Shown: positions 36,964 through 45,361 of the stretch, piece by piece
Layout of the letters: the number at the start of each line of letters is the position of its first letter
Position numbering within the stretch: position 1 is the first letter of the stretch
DNA from: an uncultured Bartonella sp.
GTDB taxonomy: Bacteria > Pseudomonadota > Alphaproteobacteria > Rhizobiales > Rhizobiaceae
Length of the DNA: 50,427 nucleotides
Reading direction: 5' to 3'
NCBI GenBank assembly: GCA_946481695.1
Contig: CAMLON010000011.1
Location: 1 to 50,427, forward strand
Translations under genes and position numbers: made by a program
The notes under the pieces: generated by a model
Databases searched by the model: none
Told to the model about the DNA's origin: nothing
What the model saw: the letters and a program-made list of their open reading frames with translations, nothing else

Positions 36964-37572
36964 ATGAACACAAAGCCAAGTAATTCGACCAAAAAAATCA
37001 AAAGCCCCAATGTCTTTACGCGCGACAACCTTGATTGGATAGCGTGGATCGAACCGGTTGCGGAAGCGAGTTTGAGCGAGCGTCAACGTGACTCTTTAGT
37101 GGAACCGGCTCGTGCTAAATCGGATTATTTCCGTTTGCTGGCGCGCGATCCCGACATATTGGAAGCGCGAACACGGACAGATAAGGATATTTTTTATAAT
37201 ACTGTCGATGGTTTGCCCCGTGCCGAGCGTGAGCTTGCAGCTGCTGCAACATCGCGCTTCAATGGCTGTATTTATTGTGCTTCCGTTCATGCCCGACATG
37301 CGGCTGTTTATTCAAAAAAACCGGCTGATGTTGATGAACTCCTTGATAAGGGCATCTCTGCCGATTTGGGGGAGCGCTGGAATGCCATTGTTTCTGCTGC
37401 GTCAACGCTTAGTCAAACACCGCCGGTCTTTGGAAAAACAGAAATCGATGCGCTTCGTGCCGCAGGTCTTGATGATGATGAAATTTTCGATGTTATCCAC
37501 GCTGTCAGTTTTTTTAATTGGGCCAACCGGTTAATGTTATCACTAGGCGAACCGGAGCTTCAGCAAAAATAA
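36964..37572 (+). CDS. alkylhydroperoxidase-like CMD protein with CxxC (Avi_7169-like)
   Basis: 202 residues. The AhpD-type active site is visible as RFNGCIYCASVHARHAA (Cys-x-x-Cys-x-x-x-His, about residues 98-114), preceded by the conserved acidic/Arg segment PRAERELAAAATS. The C-terminal helix FDVIHAVSFFNWANRLMLSLG is the usual CMD end. It is likely the peroxidatic partner of the three-gene unit with the LLM monooxygenase and the non-CxxC CMD protein. The natural substrate is not known. GAGCGAGA precedes the ATG. Confidence 0.85.
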   Translation: MNTKPSNSTKKIKSPNVFTRDNLDWIAWIEPVAEASLSERQRDSLVEPARAKSDYFRLLARDPDILEARTRTDKDIFYNTVDGLPRAERELAAAATSRFNGCIYCASVHARHAAVYSKKPADVDELLDKGISADLGERWNAIVSAASTLSQTPPVFGKTEIDALRAAGLDDDEIFDVIHAVSFFNWANRLMLSLGEPELQQK

Positions 37573-37596
37573 AAACGTCTGAAGTTCATGCTTCGA

Positions 37597-38382
37597 TCAT
37601 AAATAAGCCGATTGAGGGAGAACAAATGGCACACCCTCGGCAGGTATTTTGCCGACGGTGAGCTTGCAATGATAGATTTCACGCAGCATTGGCGTGGTCA
37701 GGACTGCTGCCGGCGAACCTTCCTTGACAATATGTCCATGGTCCATGACAATGATTTTGTCACTATAATGGGCGGCCAAATTGAGATCATGCAAAATAGC
37801 AATAACGCCGCCACCGGCTTTTGAAAAATCGCGTGCAATATCCATAACCGCGAGTTGATGATAGATATCCAGACTCGCAACCGGTTCATCCAGAAATAAC
37901 CAGCGCGGAATGCCATTGAAAACCGGTTCCCAAATCTGACACATCACGCGGGCAAGTTGTACGCGGGCCTGTTCGCCGCCCGATAATTCATGATAAAAGC
38001 GTCCCTCATAGCCAGCCAAATCTACCTTCTCTAAAGCCATTTCAGGCAATTTCTTTTTAATAAATTCGGGGTGGAGACTGTTTAAAAGACCGAGCGCTAC
38101 GACTTCCCTGACGAGGAAAGGAAAACTCACATCGGTTGATTGTTGAAGTACCGCTCTTACCAATGCCATTTCAGACGGTTTTTTTCGGGCTATGTCGTCG
38201 CCGTTAATTGTTATTTTTCCGCTATAGGAAAGTTCGCCGCTTAAAGCTTTGACAAGTGTTGTCTTTCCCGAACCGTTGGTTCCGATAATCGTGGTTAGAT
38301 GTCCGGCTTGTGCCTTGAAATTCAGGCTGTGCAATATATGGCTTTTTCCGAGGGTGAGTTCGAGATTTTCGGTTTCGATCAT
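37597..38382 (-). CDS. hmuV: haem ABC transporter ATP-binding protein HmuV
   Basis: 261-residue ATPase that energises haem import across the inner membrane. Walker A is GTNGSGKT (34-41), the signature LSGGEQARVQLARV starts at 133, and Walker B WLFLDEP is at 161-167 followed by the D loop. The H-loop His is in AILHDLNLAAHY. The start overlaps the hmuU stop by four bases (ATGA). Its closest relatives are the haem importers HmuV/HutD and the FepC/BtuD class; the surrounding haem genes decide the call. Confidence 0.93.
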   Translation of the reverse strand: MIETENLELTLGKSHILHSLNFKAQAGHLTTIIGTNGSGKTTLVKALSGELSYSGKITINGDDIARKKPSEMALVRAVLQQSTDVSFPFLVREVVALGLLNSLHPEFIKKKLPEMALEKVDLAGYEGRFYHELSGGEQARVQLARVMCQIWEPVFNGIPRWLFLDEPVASLDIYHQLAVMDIARDFSKAGGGVIAILHDLNLAAHYSDKIIVMDHGHIVKEGSPAAVLTTPMLREIYHCKLTVGKIPAEGVPFVLPQSAYL

Positions 38383-39458
38383 TGGTTGAAGTTTCCACGT
38401 TGTTTAAGCAAAACCCACAAAAAAAACGGGCCGCCGATCAGCGAGGTGATGATGCCGATAGGAAGTTCGGCCGGTGCCACAATGATGCGTGAAACAGTAT
38501 CGGTTAGAATGAGCATGGAAGCACCGAGAAGAGCCGAACAAGGTATGAGAAAACGATGATCGGGGCCGATTGTGAGGCGCAAGATATGAGGCACAATAAT
38601 TCCGATGAAACCGATATTGCCGCTTACAGACACAGCACCACCACACATAAAAGCAACAAGAAAAATCGTTAAATATTTCAAGCGTTGAACCTCGAACCCC
38701 AGATGTCCGGCAACAGCTTCATCAAGCGATAGCGCGTTCATTCCGCGTGAAAGAAATGGTGCAACGACAAGACCGGTTAGAATGAAGGGGCAGGCGATTG
38801 CAACACGTGACCATGTGGCACCGGCGAGTGAACCAAGGTTCCAGAAGGTTATATCCCGCAATTGGTTGTCATTGGCAATGAAGATGAGAAATCCCGTTAG
38901 AGCCGCACATAAGGCACTCAATGCAATTCCGGCAAGCAACATCGTGGTAACCGATGTCCGGTTATTTCTGGTTGCGATAAAATACAAAATAATGGTTGTC
39001 ATCAAGCCGCCAAAAAAGGCGCCGGTGACAATCGTGAAACTTCCAAGGACGTTTATGAAAAACGGGGGCAACAGGCTTGAACCAACAATGATGATAACGG
39101 CTCCCAATGCGGAGCCGGATGATACCCCCATAATTCCCGGATCGGCGAGAGGGTTACGGAATAAACCTTGCATAAGTACGCCGGAGATAGCAAGTGCCGA
39201 ACCAACCAATGCGGCAAGAATTACACGTGGTGGCCGGATATTGACGAGCACAAGATAATCACGCGATCTAGAGCTTTCTAAAAAGCCATTTTGCATAACC
39301 GATTTTAAAAAATCGGAAATTGAAACTTTATAAGCTCCGAGAACGAGACCGCAATATACGGACGTGGAAAACAATGCGACGAGTAAAATTACGGCTATTT
39401 TTCCCCGAATGCTGCGATCGCCTTTGACCGGACGATATGAAAACAATGTCGCTACCAT
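38379..39458 (-). CDS. hmuU: haem ABC transporter permease HmuU
   Basis: 359-residue FecCD-type permease with about ten membrane helices. Typical stretches are NIRPPRVILAALVGSALAIS, LMQGLFRNPLADPGIMGVSSG, FWNLGSLAGATW, and GNIGFIGIIVPHILR in the coupling region. It forms the channel with HmuV. The start at 39458 lies 161 bases after hmuT ends, an unusually long gap within the operon. The ribosome site is weak. Confidence 0.93.
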   Translation of the reverse strand: MVATLFSYRPVKGDRSIRGKIAVILLVALFSTSVYCGLVLGAYKVSISDFLKSVMQNGFLESSRSRDYLVLVNIRPPRVILAALVGSALAISGVLMQGLFRNPLADPGIMGVSSGSALGAVIIIVGSSLLPPFFINVLGSFTIVTGAFFGGLMTTIILYFIATRNNRTSVTTMLLAGIALSALCAALTGFLIFIANDNQLRDITFWNLGSLAGATWSRVAIACPFILTGLVVAPFLSRGMNALSLDEAVAGHLGFEVQRLKYLTIFLVAFMCGGAVSVSGNIGFIGIIVPHILRLTIGPDHRFLIPCSALLGASMLILTDTVSRIIVAPAELPIGIITSLIGGPFFLWVLLKQRGNFNQ

Positions 39459-39619
39459 GTTGTTTTGCTCATGCGTTCCCGTTCAGATAAAAAGTGCTCG
39501 AAAAACCTCGAAAAATAGCGAAACAAGTTTTAAGGAAACAGGTGTTGAGCCAACCAATCCCTCCGGTATGGTTTGAGCAGCCCAATCGCGTTTCGGTTTT
39601 GCAATCCGGCATAATTTCA

Positions 39620-40552
39620 TCACTCGCTTTTATAGAGAATTTGAATGACTTCACGTATGGCAAGAGGCGTTCTTGGACCAAAGCCTAATAGATAAAGTCC
39701 GTCCATTTGTTTTATTGCTTTGTTTTTGAAAGCAGGTGTCGTCTCGATTGCCGGTATTTTATATATATCGTCGACTGTTGTGCTCGTAGCGGAATGAGCC
39801 ATCAATAAAATCAGATCCGGACGGGCTTCAATAATGGCTTCATCGGTAAGAAGCTTATAACCGTTAAAGCCGTCAATGGCATTTGTTGCGCCCGCCAGTT
39901 TGATAATACCATCAGCGGCCGTATTCTTTCCTGCCGCCATGAGACGGCCATTTTGTATTGTCAAAACAAAAAGGATGCGTTTTGTGTGGGGTAAATCTTT
40001 TAACAGCGCATCGTTTTTTGCAAATTCTTCATCAACAATTGCTGTCAACTGTTGTGCTTTTTGTCCTTCATGCAAAGCATGACCGATTTTCAAAATCTTT
40101 TCGTTAATTCCTTCCCTTGTAAAATGTTCAGCGACTTCAAGCATCGGCACGCCGGCATTTTCCAAAATTTCGATTGTCGAAGCGGGGCCACTCTGCTGAT
40201 CGAGCAAAATCGCTTCGGGACGAAGAGACAAAATGCCTTCAGGCGATAAATTTCGCATGTAACCGACATCAGGCAGTTTTTGTGCTTCCGCCGGATAGGT
40301 GCTTGTCGTGTCGCGGGCGATTAACCGGTCACCTCCACCTAATGCATAAACAATTTCTGTCAATGTTCCGCCGATTGATATGATCTTTGCACCTTCGGGA
40401 AATTCATCGACCGGATTGGCTATCGCTATCGCCGGAAAAAGCACGATGACAAGTGTTGCTACAAACCACAGAACTATGCCGCGCAGATCGGGCCGAAAAA
40501 TATCCGGCCAAACAGAACGCGCATAATCGTTATCAGCGAAAACATATTTCAT
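39620..40552 (-). CDS. hmuT: haem-binding periplasmic protein HmuT
   Basis: About 310 residues; periplasmic class III substrate-binding protein that delivers haem to HmuUV. It has a long N-terminus before the signal hydrophobic core (about 29-43, ending AIAIAN-P), then IISIGGTLTEIVYALGGGDR, YMRNLSPEGILSLRPE and the C-lobe GFNGYKLLTDEAIIEARPD. The frame opens at a TTG (40561), but the ATG at 40552 is better; even so the n-region (28 residues) is unusually long, and no strong ribosome site is seen. It lies 21 bases after hmuS. Confidence 0.92.
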   Translation of the reverse strand: MKYVFADNDYARSVWPDIFRPDLRGIVLWFVATLVIVLFPAIAIANPVDEFPEGAKIISIGGTLTEIVYALGGGDRLIARDTTSTYPAEAQKLPDVGYMRNLSPEGILSLRPEAILLDQQSGPASTIEILENAGVPMLEVAEHFTREGINEKILKIGHALHEGQKAQQLTAIVDEEFAKNDALLKDLPHTKRILFVLTIQNGRLMAAGKNTAADGIIKLAGATNAIDGFNGYKLLTDEAIIEARPDLILLMAHSATSTTVDDIYKIPAIETTPAFKNKAIKQMDGLYLLGFGPRTPLAIREVIQILYKSE

Positions 40553-40573
40553 CGGTATCAATTTCTGTAAGTG

Positions 40574-41617
40574 TTATGCGACGGCCATTTCCGGCGCAGG
40601 AGGAAGCTCGCTTAACAAACTGCGCCAATCCTCACGCTCCTGTTCGCCGGCACTCCGTTTTCCGAAAAATTGAATAATCATTTCGCCATTCTGGTCGAAA
40701 ACTTCCAATGAACTGACATAACCGTCGCTGGTCGGTTTGCGTACATTCCAGATGCGTGAAATTCCCGATGTGAGCAGGTGAAGATGAAATTTTTCATCCA
40801 GAATATTGAACCAGCCGTCAACTTTTTTGAGTTTTTCAACTTTTCCGGTAAAAATCTGGATGCATCCCTTATTACCCACAAAACACATGATAGGAACTTC
40901 CCGTTCGGCAGTACTTTGTAGAAGAATTTCGACTGAATCGGCACGCACTTCATTGGCGAATTCGCTACCAACAAGTTTGACTGCGTCGTGTCGGCCAATT
41001 TTTAGTTCTTTCAATATGTCATGAAGCTGGTGAACGTCGGTCATTTGCCGCCAGCGATTGCGGAATTCTTCAATATCCGCATTGTGTGTAGACGAATTAT
41101 CATAGGGCGTTGCTCGTAAAACCTGCAATTGTTCCTTCGGCGCATCAACCTTCAAAAGGGCAACAAGTTTGATCCATTCATCAAGATTGGTTGTTGGTTC
41201 GGGATAGAGTTTGAAGACAGCCTCGCCATACGCATCGAAAAACTGTAGGCTATCCACAATCCTGTCATGGACAGGCATGGTGCGGACAAACGCAAATTTC
41301 CAATTGTTTTGGAAAATGCGAAGATCAATTTGGCCAAGCGTCATAGAAACGTCGCTTCCGGGGAAAACATTCTGGAAATGGCCTTTTTTTTCACTCACCG
41401 CATATTCATTGCGGGTAAGAGCCATTATTTCGCCAAGCTTATGGGCATTTTTTAACAATAGTGGAACGTCGACTTTGAGCCTTTGCGCTTTACCGGTCGA
41501 AATGAAAGCTTCAACCAGTTCAGCTTCCGAAATACCTATGGATTTTACAAATTCCCTATCCCGTAAATTCTTATTTTGCTCACGCAGTGAGAGGATAGTT
41601 CCGCTCTCCAGTGTCAT
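40574..41617 (-). CDS. hmuS: haem-degrading/haem-trafficking factor HmuS
   Basis: 347-residue HemS/ChuX-family protein built from two similar halves (about 30-165 and 210-340). It binds haem in the cytoplasm and releases or degrades it. The two halves share the pattern MALTRNEYAVSEKKGHFQNV versus CFVGNKGCIQIFTG. It lies 14 bases after hemP and 21 before hmuT, in one operon. Whether it opens the haem ring or only ferries haem differs between homologues and cannot be read from the sequence. Confidence 0.92.
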   Translation of the reverse strand: MTLESGTILSLREQNKNLRDREFVKSIGISEAELVEAFISTGKAQRLKVDVPLLLKNAHKLGEIMALTRNEYAVSEKKGHFQNVFPGSDVSMTLGQIDLRIFQNNWKFAFVRTMPVHDRIVDSLQFFDAYGEAVFKLYPEPTTNLDEWIKLVALLKVDAPKEQLQVLRATPYDNSSTHNADIEEFRNRWRQMTDVHQLHDILKELKIGRHDAVKLVGSEFANEVRADSVEILLQSTAEREVPIMCFVGNKGCIQIFTGKVEKLKKVDGWFNILDEKFHLHLLTSGISRIWNVRKPTSDGYVSSLEVFDQNGEMIIQFFGKRSAGEQEREDWRSLLSELPPAPEMAVA

Positions 41618-41631
41618 GGGTGTTCACCTTT

Positions 41632-41799
41632 CTATTTATTCAGAATAAGTTTGCCAAAACGGGTGATTTTCAGCCGATAAGTGGCTCCCTCATGATGGAT
41701 CAACACTTCTTTGTTCGCGCCGAATAACGCTTTGCTTTCAATCATCGTTGAAGGTTGGCTCGAAGGGCCGCCCGATTGCAATTCAAGGTTTTCCTGCAT
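41632..41799 (-). CDS. hmuP: HemP/HmuP small haem-uptake regulator
   Basis: 55-residue protein. It ends in the family's signature ATYRLKITRFGKLILNK, preceded by ALFGANKEVLIHHEG. In rhizobia HmuP acts with Irr or as a coactivator for expression of the haem receptor gene. It is the first gene of the operon, starts 27 bases after a RirA-like box, and is followed after 14 bases by hmuS. GGTAAAAG before the ATG is a weak ribosome site. Confidence 0.92.
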   Translation of the reverse strand: MQENLELQSGGPSSQPSTMIESKALFGANKEVLIHHEGATYRLKITRFGKLILNK

Positions 41800-41825
41800 C
41801 AACTTTTACCTGTCAGTTATAAACA

Positions 41826-41840
41826 TGATAATTTTTATCA
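41826..41840 (-). promoter_or_regulatory. RirA-like iron-responsive box (TGA-N9-TCA) before hemP
   Basis: TGATAATTTTTATCA is an exact TGA-N9-TCA. It lies in a longer inverted repeat with 10-bp arms (41821-41830 with 41836-41845). The site is 27 bases upstream of the hemP start, where it would overlap the promoter or early transcript. RirA is the known rhizobial iron repressor; binding here is inference. The palindrome could also serve a Fur/Irr-type regulator. Confidence 0.6.
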
Positions 41841-41880
41841 TGTTTTATAAAATGGCAATACACTTTTTCGTATGGCCGGA

Positions 41881-41928
41881 AGTTGGTTCGTATTGCCCGA
41901 AGTTGGTTCGTATTGCCCGAAGTTGGAG
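41881..41928. repeat. 20-bp tandem repeat in the hmuR-hemP gap
   Basis: Two exact 20-base copies of AGTTGGTTCGTATTGCCCGA (41881-41900 and 41901-41920) are followed by a partial third unit (AGTTGG, 41921). A degenerate copy (TTCGTATGGCCGGA) precedes them at 41867-41880. They lie upstream of the hemP iron box, so copy number could affect hemP operon expression. Confidence 0.92.
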
Positions 41929-42047
41929 TTTTCATTTTGTGTTCAAGTCACAGCTCTTGCAGCTATTTTCAGAAGACAAACCGTTGAAACCGGTTATCTT
42001 GCGAGCCGGTTCGGTTCGACCCGGCCCGCACTCGATCGCTGATTGCA

Positions 42048-44303
42048 TCAGAGTTTTTGTGTGAAAGATATTTTGAATGTGCGTCCGGGCTGACTGTAAT
42101 AATCTTTCGGCGACGCCGGAGCCGAAGGAAGGTCGACTGCATTCCAATAACGCTTGTCAAAGAGATTATAGATGCCTGCTTGTAATCTGGGACCTTTTTT
42201 GCCGAGAGGTTCCCACCAGCCGGTAAGATCAACAAGTGTATAGCCCGGAGTTTTTGCAAAATCGGAGTTTTCTTCAACTTTGTTGCGCTTTGCAGCAGCC
42301 GTCAACGAAACATCCGAACCCCATTGTTCACGGGCATATCCGACACCGATGATCCCTTTCAGCGCGGGTATGGAATTGAGATGTTCATCATTGTCGGTGT
42401 CTTTTCCTTCGGCATAGGCGAGTGCCGCATTGGTATGCCAACCGTTTGAAAAAACAATATGTCCTTTGGCCTCGATTCCGGAGATGCGAACATGAGCGCG
42501 ATTGATATAATTCAAACGTTGAAGCATGAATTCGCGGTTTGCACCCAAATCGATTTCATCAATGAAATTGCGGTAATAATTCGAGAAAAGGCTGACAGAT
42601 CCTCCAAGATCATCATTGCCGAGCCTTGCCCCTATATCATAACCGTTACTGGTTTCGGGTTTCAGGTCGGGATTGCCGCGTGTGTAATAAAAACCCGGAT
42701 TGGTATAGTTCAGATAAAGCTCGGTAACGCTGGGAGCACGAAATGCCTGTGCCCATTGTGCGTAAAGCGTGACATCGTTTCGTGCACCCCATTCTGCTCT
42801 AAGTTTTGGCGACAGGTGTGAATGGCTGTTATTCGGCGGATAGCCCTCGAAGCCTGCACCATGTTCATAAGCATAAGTGTCTTGCGGACGATGATCGTAC
42901 CAATCGTAACGTAATCCGGGCGTCAATCTTAAACGGTTAGCGAGAAAGCCGATTTCATCTTCGGCAGACAAACCGAAAATGGTACTGTCAGTATTCGGAG
43001 AATCCGATTGGTTGATGTGCATGAATTTGCACGCCATGAAAGGCCCTTTAAACGGCGGGGGAGGGCAGTTATCCGCTCCGGCAGCATATTGTTGGAATTT
43101 TGAAGATGATGCTTCGGTTGCTAACCGCAATGTGTGCGTTGTTGCCCCTGCTTCAAGTTTTTTCAGTCCGGCAATATTGATGCCATAGTCTGTGTCGCGG
43201 ATAAGGTTGTCCCGCATATAATAACCTTTTGGAATGGATATGCGGTCGGATTCCGATTTTTCATCGGTGCGTTGCCTTTGCCAATAAACAATTCCGTGGG
43301 CTTCATCAAGAAATCCGCCTCCATTATAGTCATAAGACAGTGAGAGACGCTCACGGCGTTTTTCATCATCTTCTGTTCCCGAACCGGGGCGGTAGGTGGA
43401 TGTCGACAAATTGTAAGTATCAATGTCTTTGGAAAGATTGAAACGCTCGGCAGTAAAGCCGACCCGTTGGCTGCCATCGATATGTTGATATATTTTGAAA
43501 AGCAAATTATCCTGATCGAATGTTGTCGGGTTCATATCGACACGGTTTGCACCGTATCCCCCACCGCTTCCGTTGTTTTCACGCTGTTTCCCGCGTGTAT
43601 AGCCACCTTGGAACAAGGCGTAGGTCTGTTGTGCCCGCATTGCAAATGCTTCGTTTATGCGCCAACTGCTATCGGTTGAATCATAGCTGCCTTTAGTCAG
43701 GCTTGCCCAATTCTTGTCAGTTGTCAGAAGGTCTTCGGGATCAAGTGTGCGTAGTGCAACGACCCCGCCCAATGCTCCCGAACCATAAAGGCTTGAATTG
43801 GCTCCATGAATAATATCCAACGTTGAAAGCGATGAAAAATCGAAAAGCGATATGCCATTTTTGACTTGTCGTGATCCGTCATAAAGCCAAGGAAGACGAA
43901 TGCCGTCGATCGTTGTCAGTACACGGTTCTGGTCTAGACCCCTGATGTTGAAACTGTCGCTTGCAGAATTATAGTTGATTGAAGGATCAAGCCGATCAAT
44001 ATCATGAACATCGTCAACCTGTTTGTCAGCTATGTCTTTGGCTGTGTTACGTTCGGTTAAAATAGTCGCATTGTTGAGCTTCAATAATTCGGATTTTGAT
44101 TTAACAATGACGGGATTGAGCTGCGTGCGGTTATTTTCCGCCTCCTGTGCAAAAACAGACATAGGAATTGCGATTGTCAAGGGAACCGCGATTGTCAGGG
44201 GAACCGCGATTGTCAGGGGAACCGCGATTGTCAGGGGAATTGCGATTGTCAGTCCGCCCAATTCAGCACATGTTTTCAGTCTCGTCCCGATCTTAAACAG
44301 CAT
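42048..44303 (-). CDS. hmuR: TonB-dependent haem receptor HmuR
   Basis: Outer-membrane barrel receptor of 751 residues that captures haem or haemoproteins. The plug domain (about 75-200) shows FNIRGLDQNRVLTTIDGIRL and YGSGALGGVVALRT. The barrel carries the haem-receptor FRAPSVTELY and NPDLKPETSN boxes (about 515-550). The chain ends FKISFTQKL. The signal peptide (about 1-52) is very unusual: five LTIA(I/V)P hexapeptides encoded by 18-bp repeats precede MSVFAQE. The gene lies upstream of hemP with its own iron-box promoter. No tonB lies next to it here, unlike the Bartonella hut locus as I recall it. Confidence 0.92.
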   Translation of the reverse strand: MLFKIGTRLKTCAELGGLTIAIPLTIAVPLTIAVPLTIAVPLTIAIPMSVFAQEAENNRTQLNPVIVKSKSELLKLNNATILTERNTAKDIADKQVDDVHDIDRLDPSINYNSASDSFNIRGLDQNRVLTTIDGIRLPWLYDGSRQVKNGISLFDFSSLSTLDIIHGANSSLYGSGALGGVVALRTLDPEDLLTTDKNWASLTKGSYDSTDSSWRINEAFAMRAQQTYALFQGGYTRGKQRENNGSGGGYGANRVDMNPTTFDQDNLLFKIYQHIDGSQRVGFTAERFNLSKDIDTYNLSTSTYRPGSGTEDDEKRRERLSLSYDYNGGGFLDEAHGIVYWQRQRTDEKSESDRISIPKGYYMRDNLIRDTDYGINIAGLKKLEAGATTHTLRLATEASSSKFQQYAAGADNCPPPPFKGPFMACKFMHINQSDSPNTDSTIFGLSAEDEIGFLANRLRLTPGLRYDWYDHRPQDTYAYEHGAGFEGYPPNNSHSHLSPKLRAEWGARNDVTLYAQWAQAFRAPSVTELYLNYTNPGFYYTRGNPDLKPETSNGYDIGARLGNDDLGGSVSLFSNYYRNFIDEIDLGANREFMLQRLNYINRAHVRISGIEAKGHIVFSNGWHTNAALAYAEGKDTDNDEHLNSIPALKGIIGVGYAREQWGSDVSLTAAAKRNKVEENSDFAKTPGYTLVDLTGWWEPLGKKGPRLQAGIYNLFDKRYWNAVDLPSAPASPKDYYSQPGRTFKISFTQKL
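44164..44253. repeat. five 18-bp tandem repeats in the hmuR signal-peptide region
   Basis: Five adjacent 18-base units (44164-44181, 44182-44199, 44200-44217, 44218-44235, 44236-44253). The middle three are identical and the outer two differ by small changes. Each encodes one LTIA(I/V)P hexapeptide. The unit length is a multiple of three, so copy change alters signal-peptide length without a frameshift. Confidence 0.95.
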
Positions 44304-44680
44304 TCCTTCGTCCCTCGCTTTTAAGAATGATATGTATTTGGAAGAAGCGCCTGGCTTGCTGGATTTTTAACCGGCTGGCTGAGCATAATTTTCAACGCCC
44401 CGAACGTTGATTTGTCCCTCATACAAAACATGATAAAAATAATCAAGAAAAACCTGCAAAAGACAGATGGACACCGGATAGCTTGATTTACCTGCTTTTC
44501 CGAAGGGAGCTGGAATACGCGGTCTCAACTATAAAAGACAGGAACTTGGCAAAAAGGTTTTATAAACGGGTGTTGTTTTATCTTCAGGAGCGATTAACGC
44601 GGAAAGAGACAAAAAGCCATTGTATGCAAAAACCGGTTTGATTAAAACAGATAGTATCTCAATCATCATAGGAAATGTTG
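44304..44680. other. 377-base divergent promoter region of hmuR and the BON gene
   Basis: Holds the hmuR leader and the iron box at 44431-44445. Rightwards it is the upstream region of the BON-domain gene. No other gene, repeat or terminator was found. Confidence 0.5.
44431..44445 (-). promoter_or_regulatory. RirA-like iron-responsive box (TGA-N9-TCA) before hmuR
   Basis: TGATAAAAATAATCA is an exact TGA-N9-TCA. It is preceded by AAACA just as at hemP, and lies 128 bases upstream of the hmuR start in the divergent gap to the BON gene. A match to the second iron box in the locus supports common iron control of receptor and importer. Confidence 0.55.
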
Positions 44681-45361
44681 ATGTTCATTCGTAAATTCTT
44701 CTGGCCATCACTTACAGTGATTGTTTTCATAATTGTCATGGGGCTGTGGTTCGGAATAGGCGGGCAGGAACGGCATCTTTCCAATGAATTAAAAGAGCTT
44801 GGGGCTGAAACAAATTGGTTTTCTTTTGATGTTGATGGCTTTAACGTAACAGTGCACGGTTATGCACCTGATAAAGGTGCACGCGATAGCATTCTTGCAA
44901 AGGTAAAAGCACTCAAACATGTTCAAAATGTTGAATCCGATATTGTCATTTTATCAGAGCAAAAAAACGATTATCTTATGTTCATCGTCGACGAAGACGG
45001 AATTACCGTGCGGGGAACCATTCCGGTAGGTCTTGCAAGGTTTAAATTGACCAATCTCATTTCAGCTCAAAAGCCCGGAATGATGGTTTATGATGAAATG
45101 GATACTGGTGCGGTTATGCCGGAGAAATTCCAGCGCGCTTTCACGTTCTTTTTGAAGGTTTTGCCAATAATGAACACCGGTGTCATAGCAGTGAAAGGCG
45201 ATAAACTCACCGTTGATAGGGTCACTCTGTACAAGTTAAAAAATGCACAGGATGAAGATAAAAGCTTGCAATTGCCGGAGAACTATCAAATTGACGAGGC
45301 TTGTATCTGGGACAAGCCGAATGGCGGTTATTGGGAGAATTCCTGTGCAGAGGCGAATTGA
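44681..45361 (+). CDS. BON-domain membrane-anchored protein
   Basis: 226 residues from the preferred ATG at 44681, which has AGGA seven bases upstream (the ATG at 44675 would be too close). One N-terminal membrane helix (about 8-26) is followed by periplasmic BON-like repeats: VNVTVHGYAPDKGARDSILAKV-type folding at about 45-90 and a second at about 95-180 (ITVRGTIPVG). It ends in a tail with two Cys (EACIW...ENSC). BON domains bind phospholipid or attach proteins to the envelope. It resembles the N-terminal part of ArfA/OmpA-like proteins but without the OmpA domain. Function is unknown. Confidence 0.65.
   Translation: MFIRKFFWPSLTVIVFIIVMGLWFGIGGQERHLSNELKELGAETNWFSFDVDGFNVTVHGYAPDKGARDSILAKVKALKHVQNVESDIVILSEQKNDYLMFIVDEDGITVRGTIPVGLARFKLTNLISAQKPGMMVYDEMDTGAVMPEKFQRAFTFFLKVLPIMNTGVIAVKGDKLTVDRVTLYKLKNAQDEDKSLQLPENYQIDEACIWDKPNGGYWENSCAEAN

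Noticed and set aside
41881..41928. CRISPR-like array
   Set aside because: The units are directly adjacent with no spacers; this is a plain tandem repeat.
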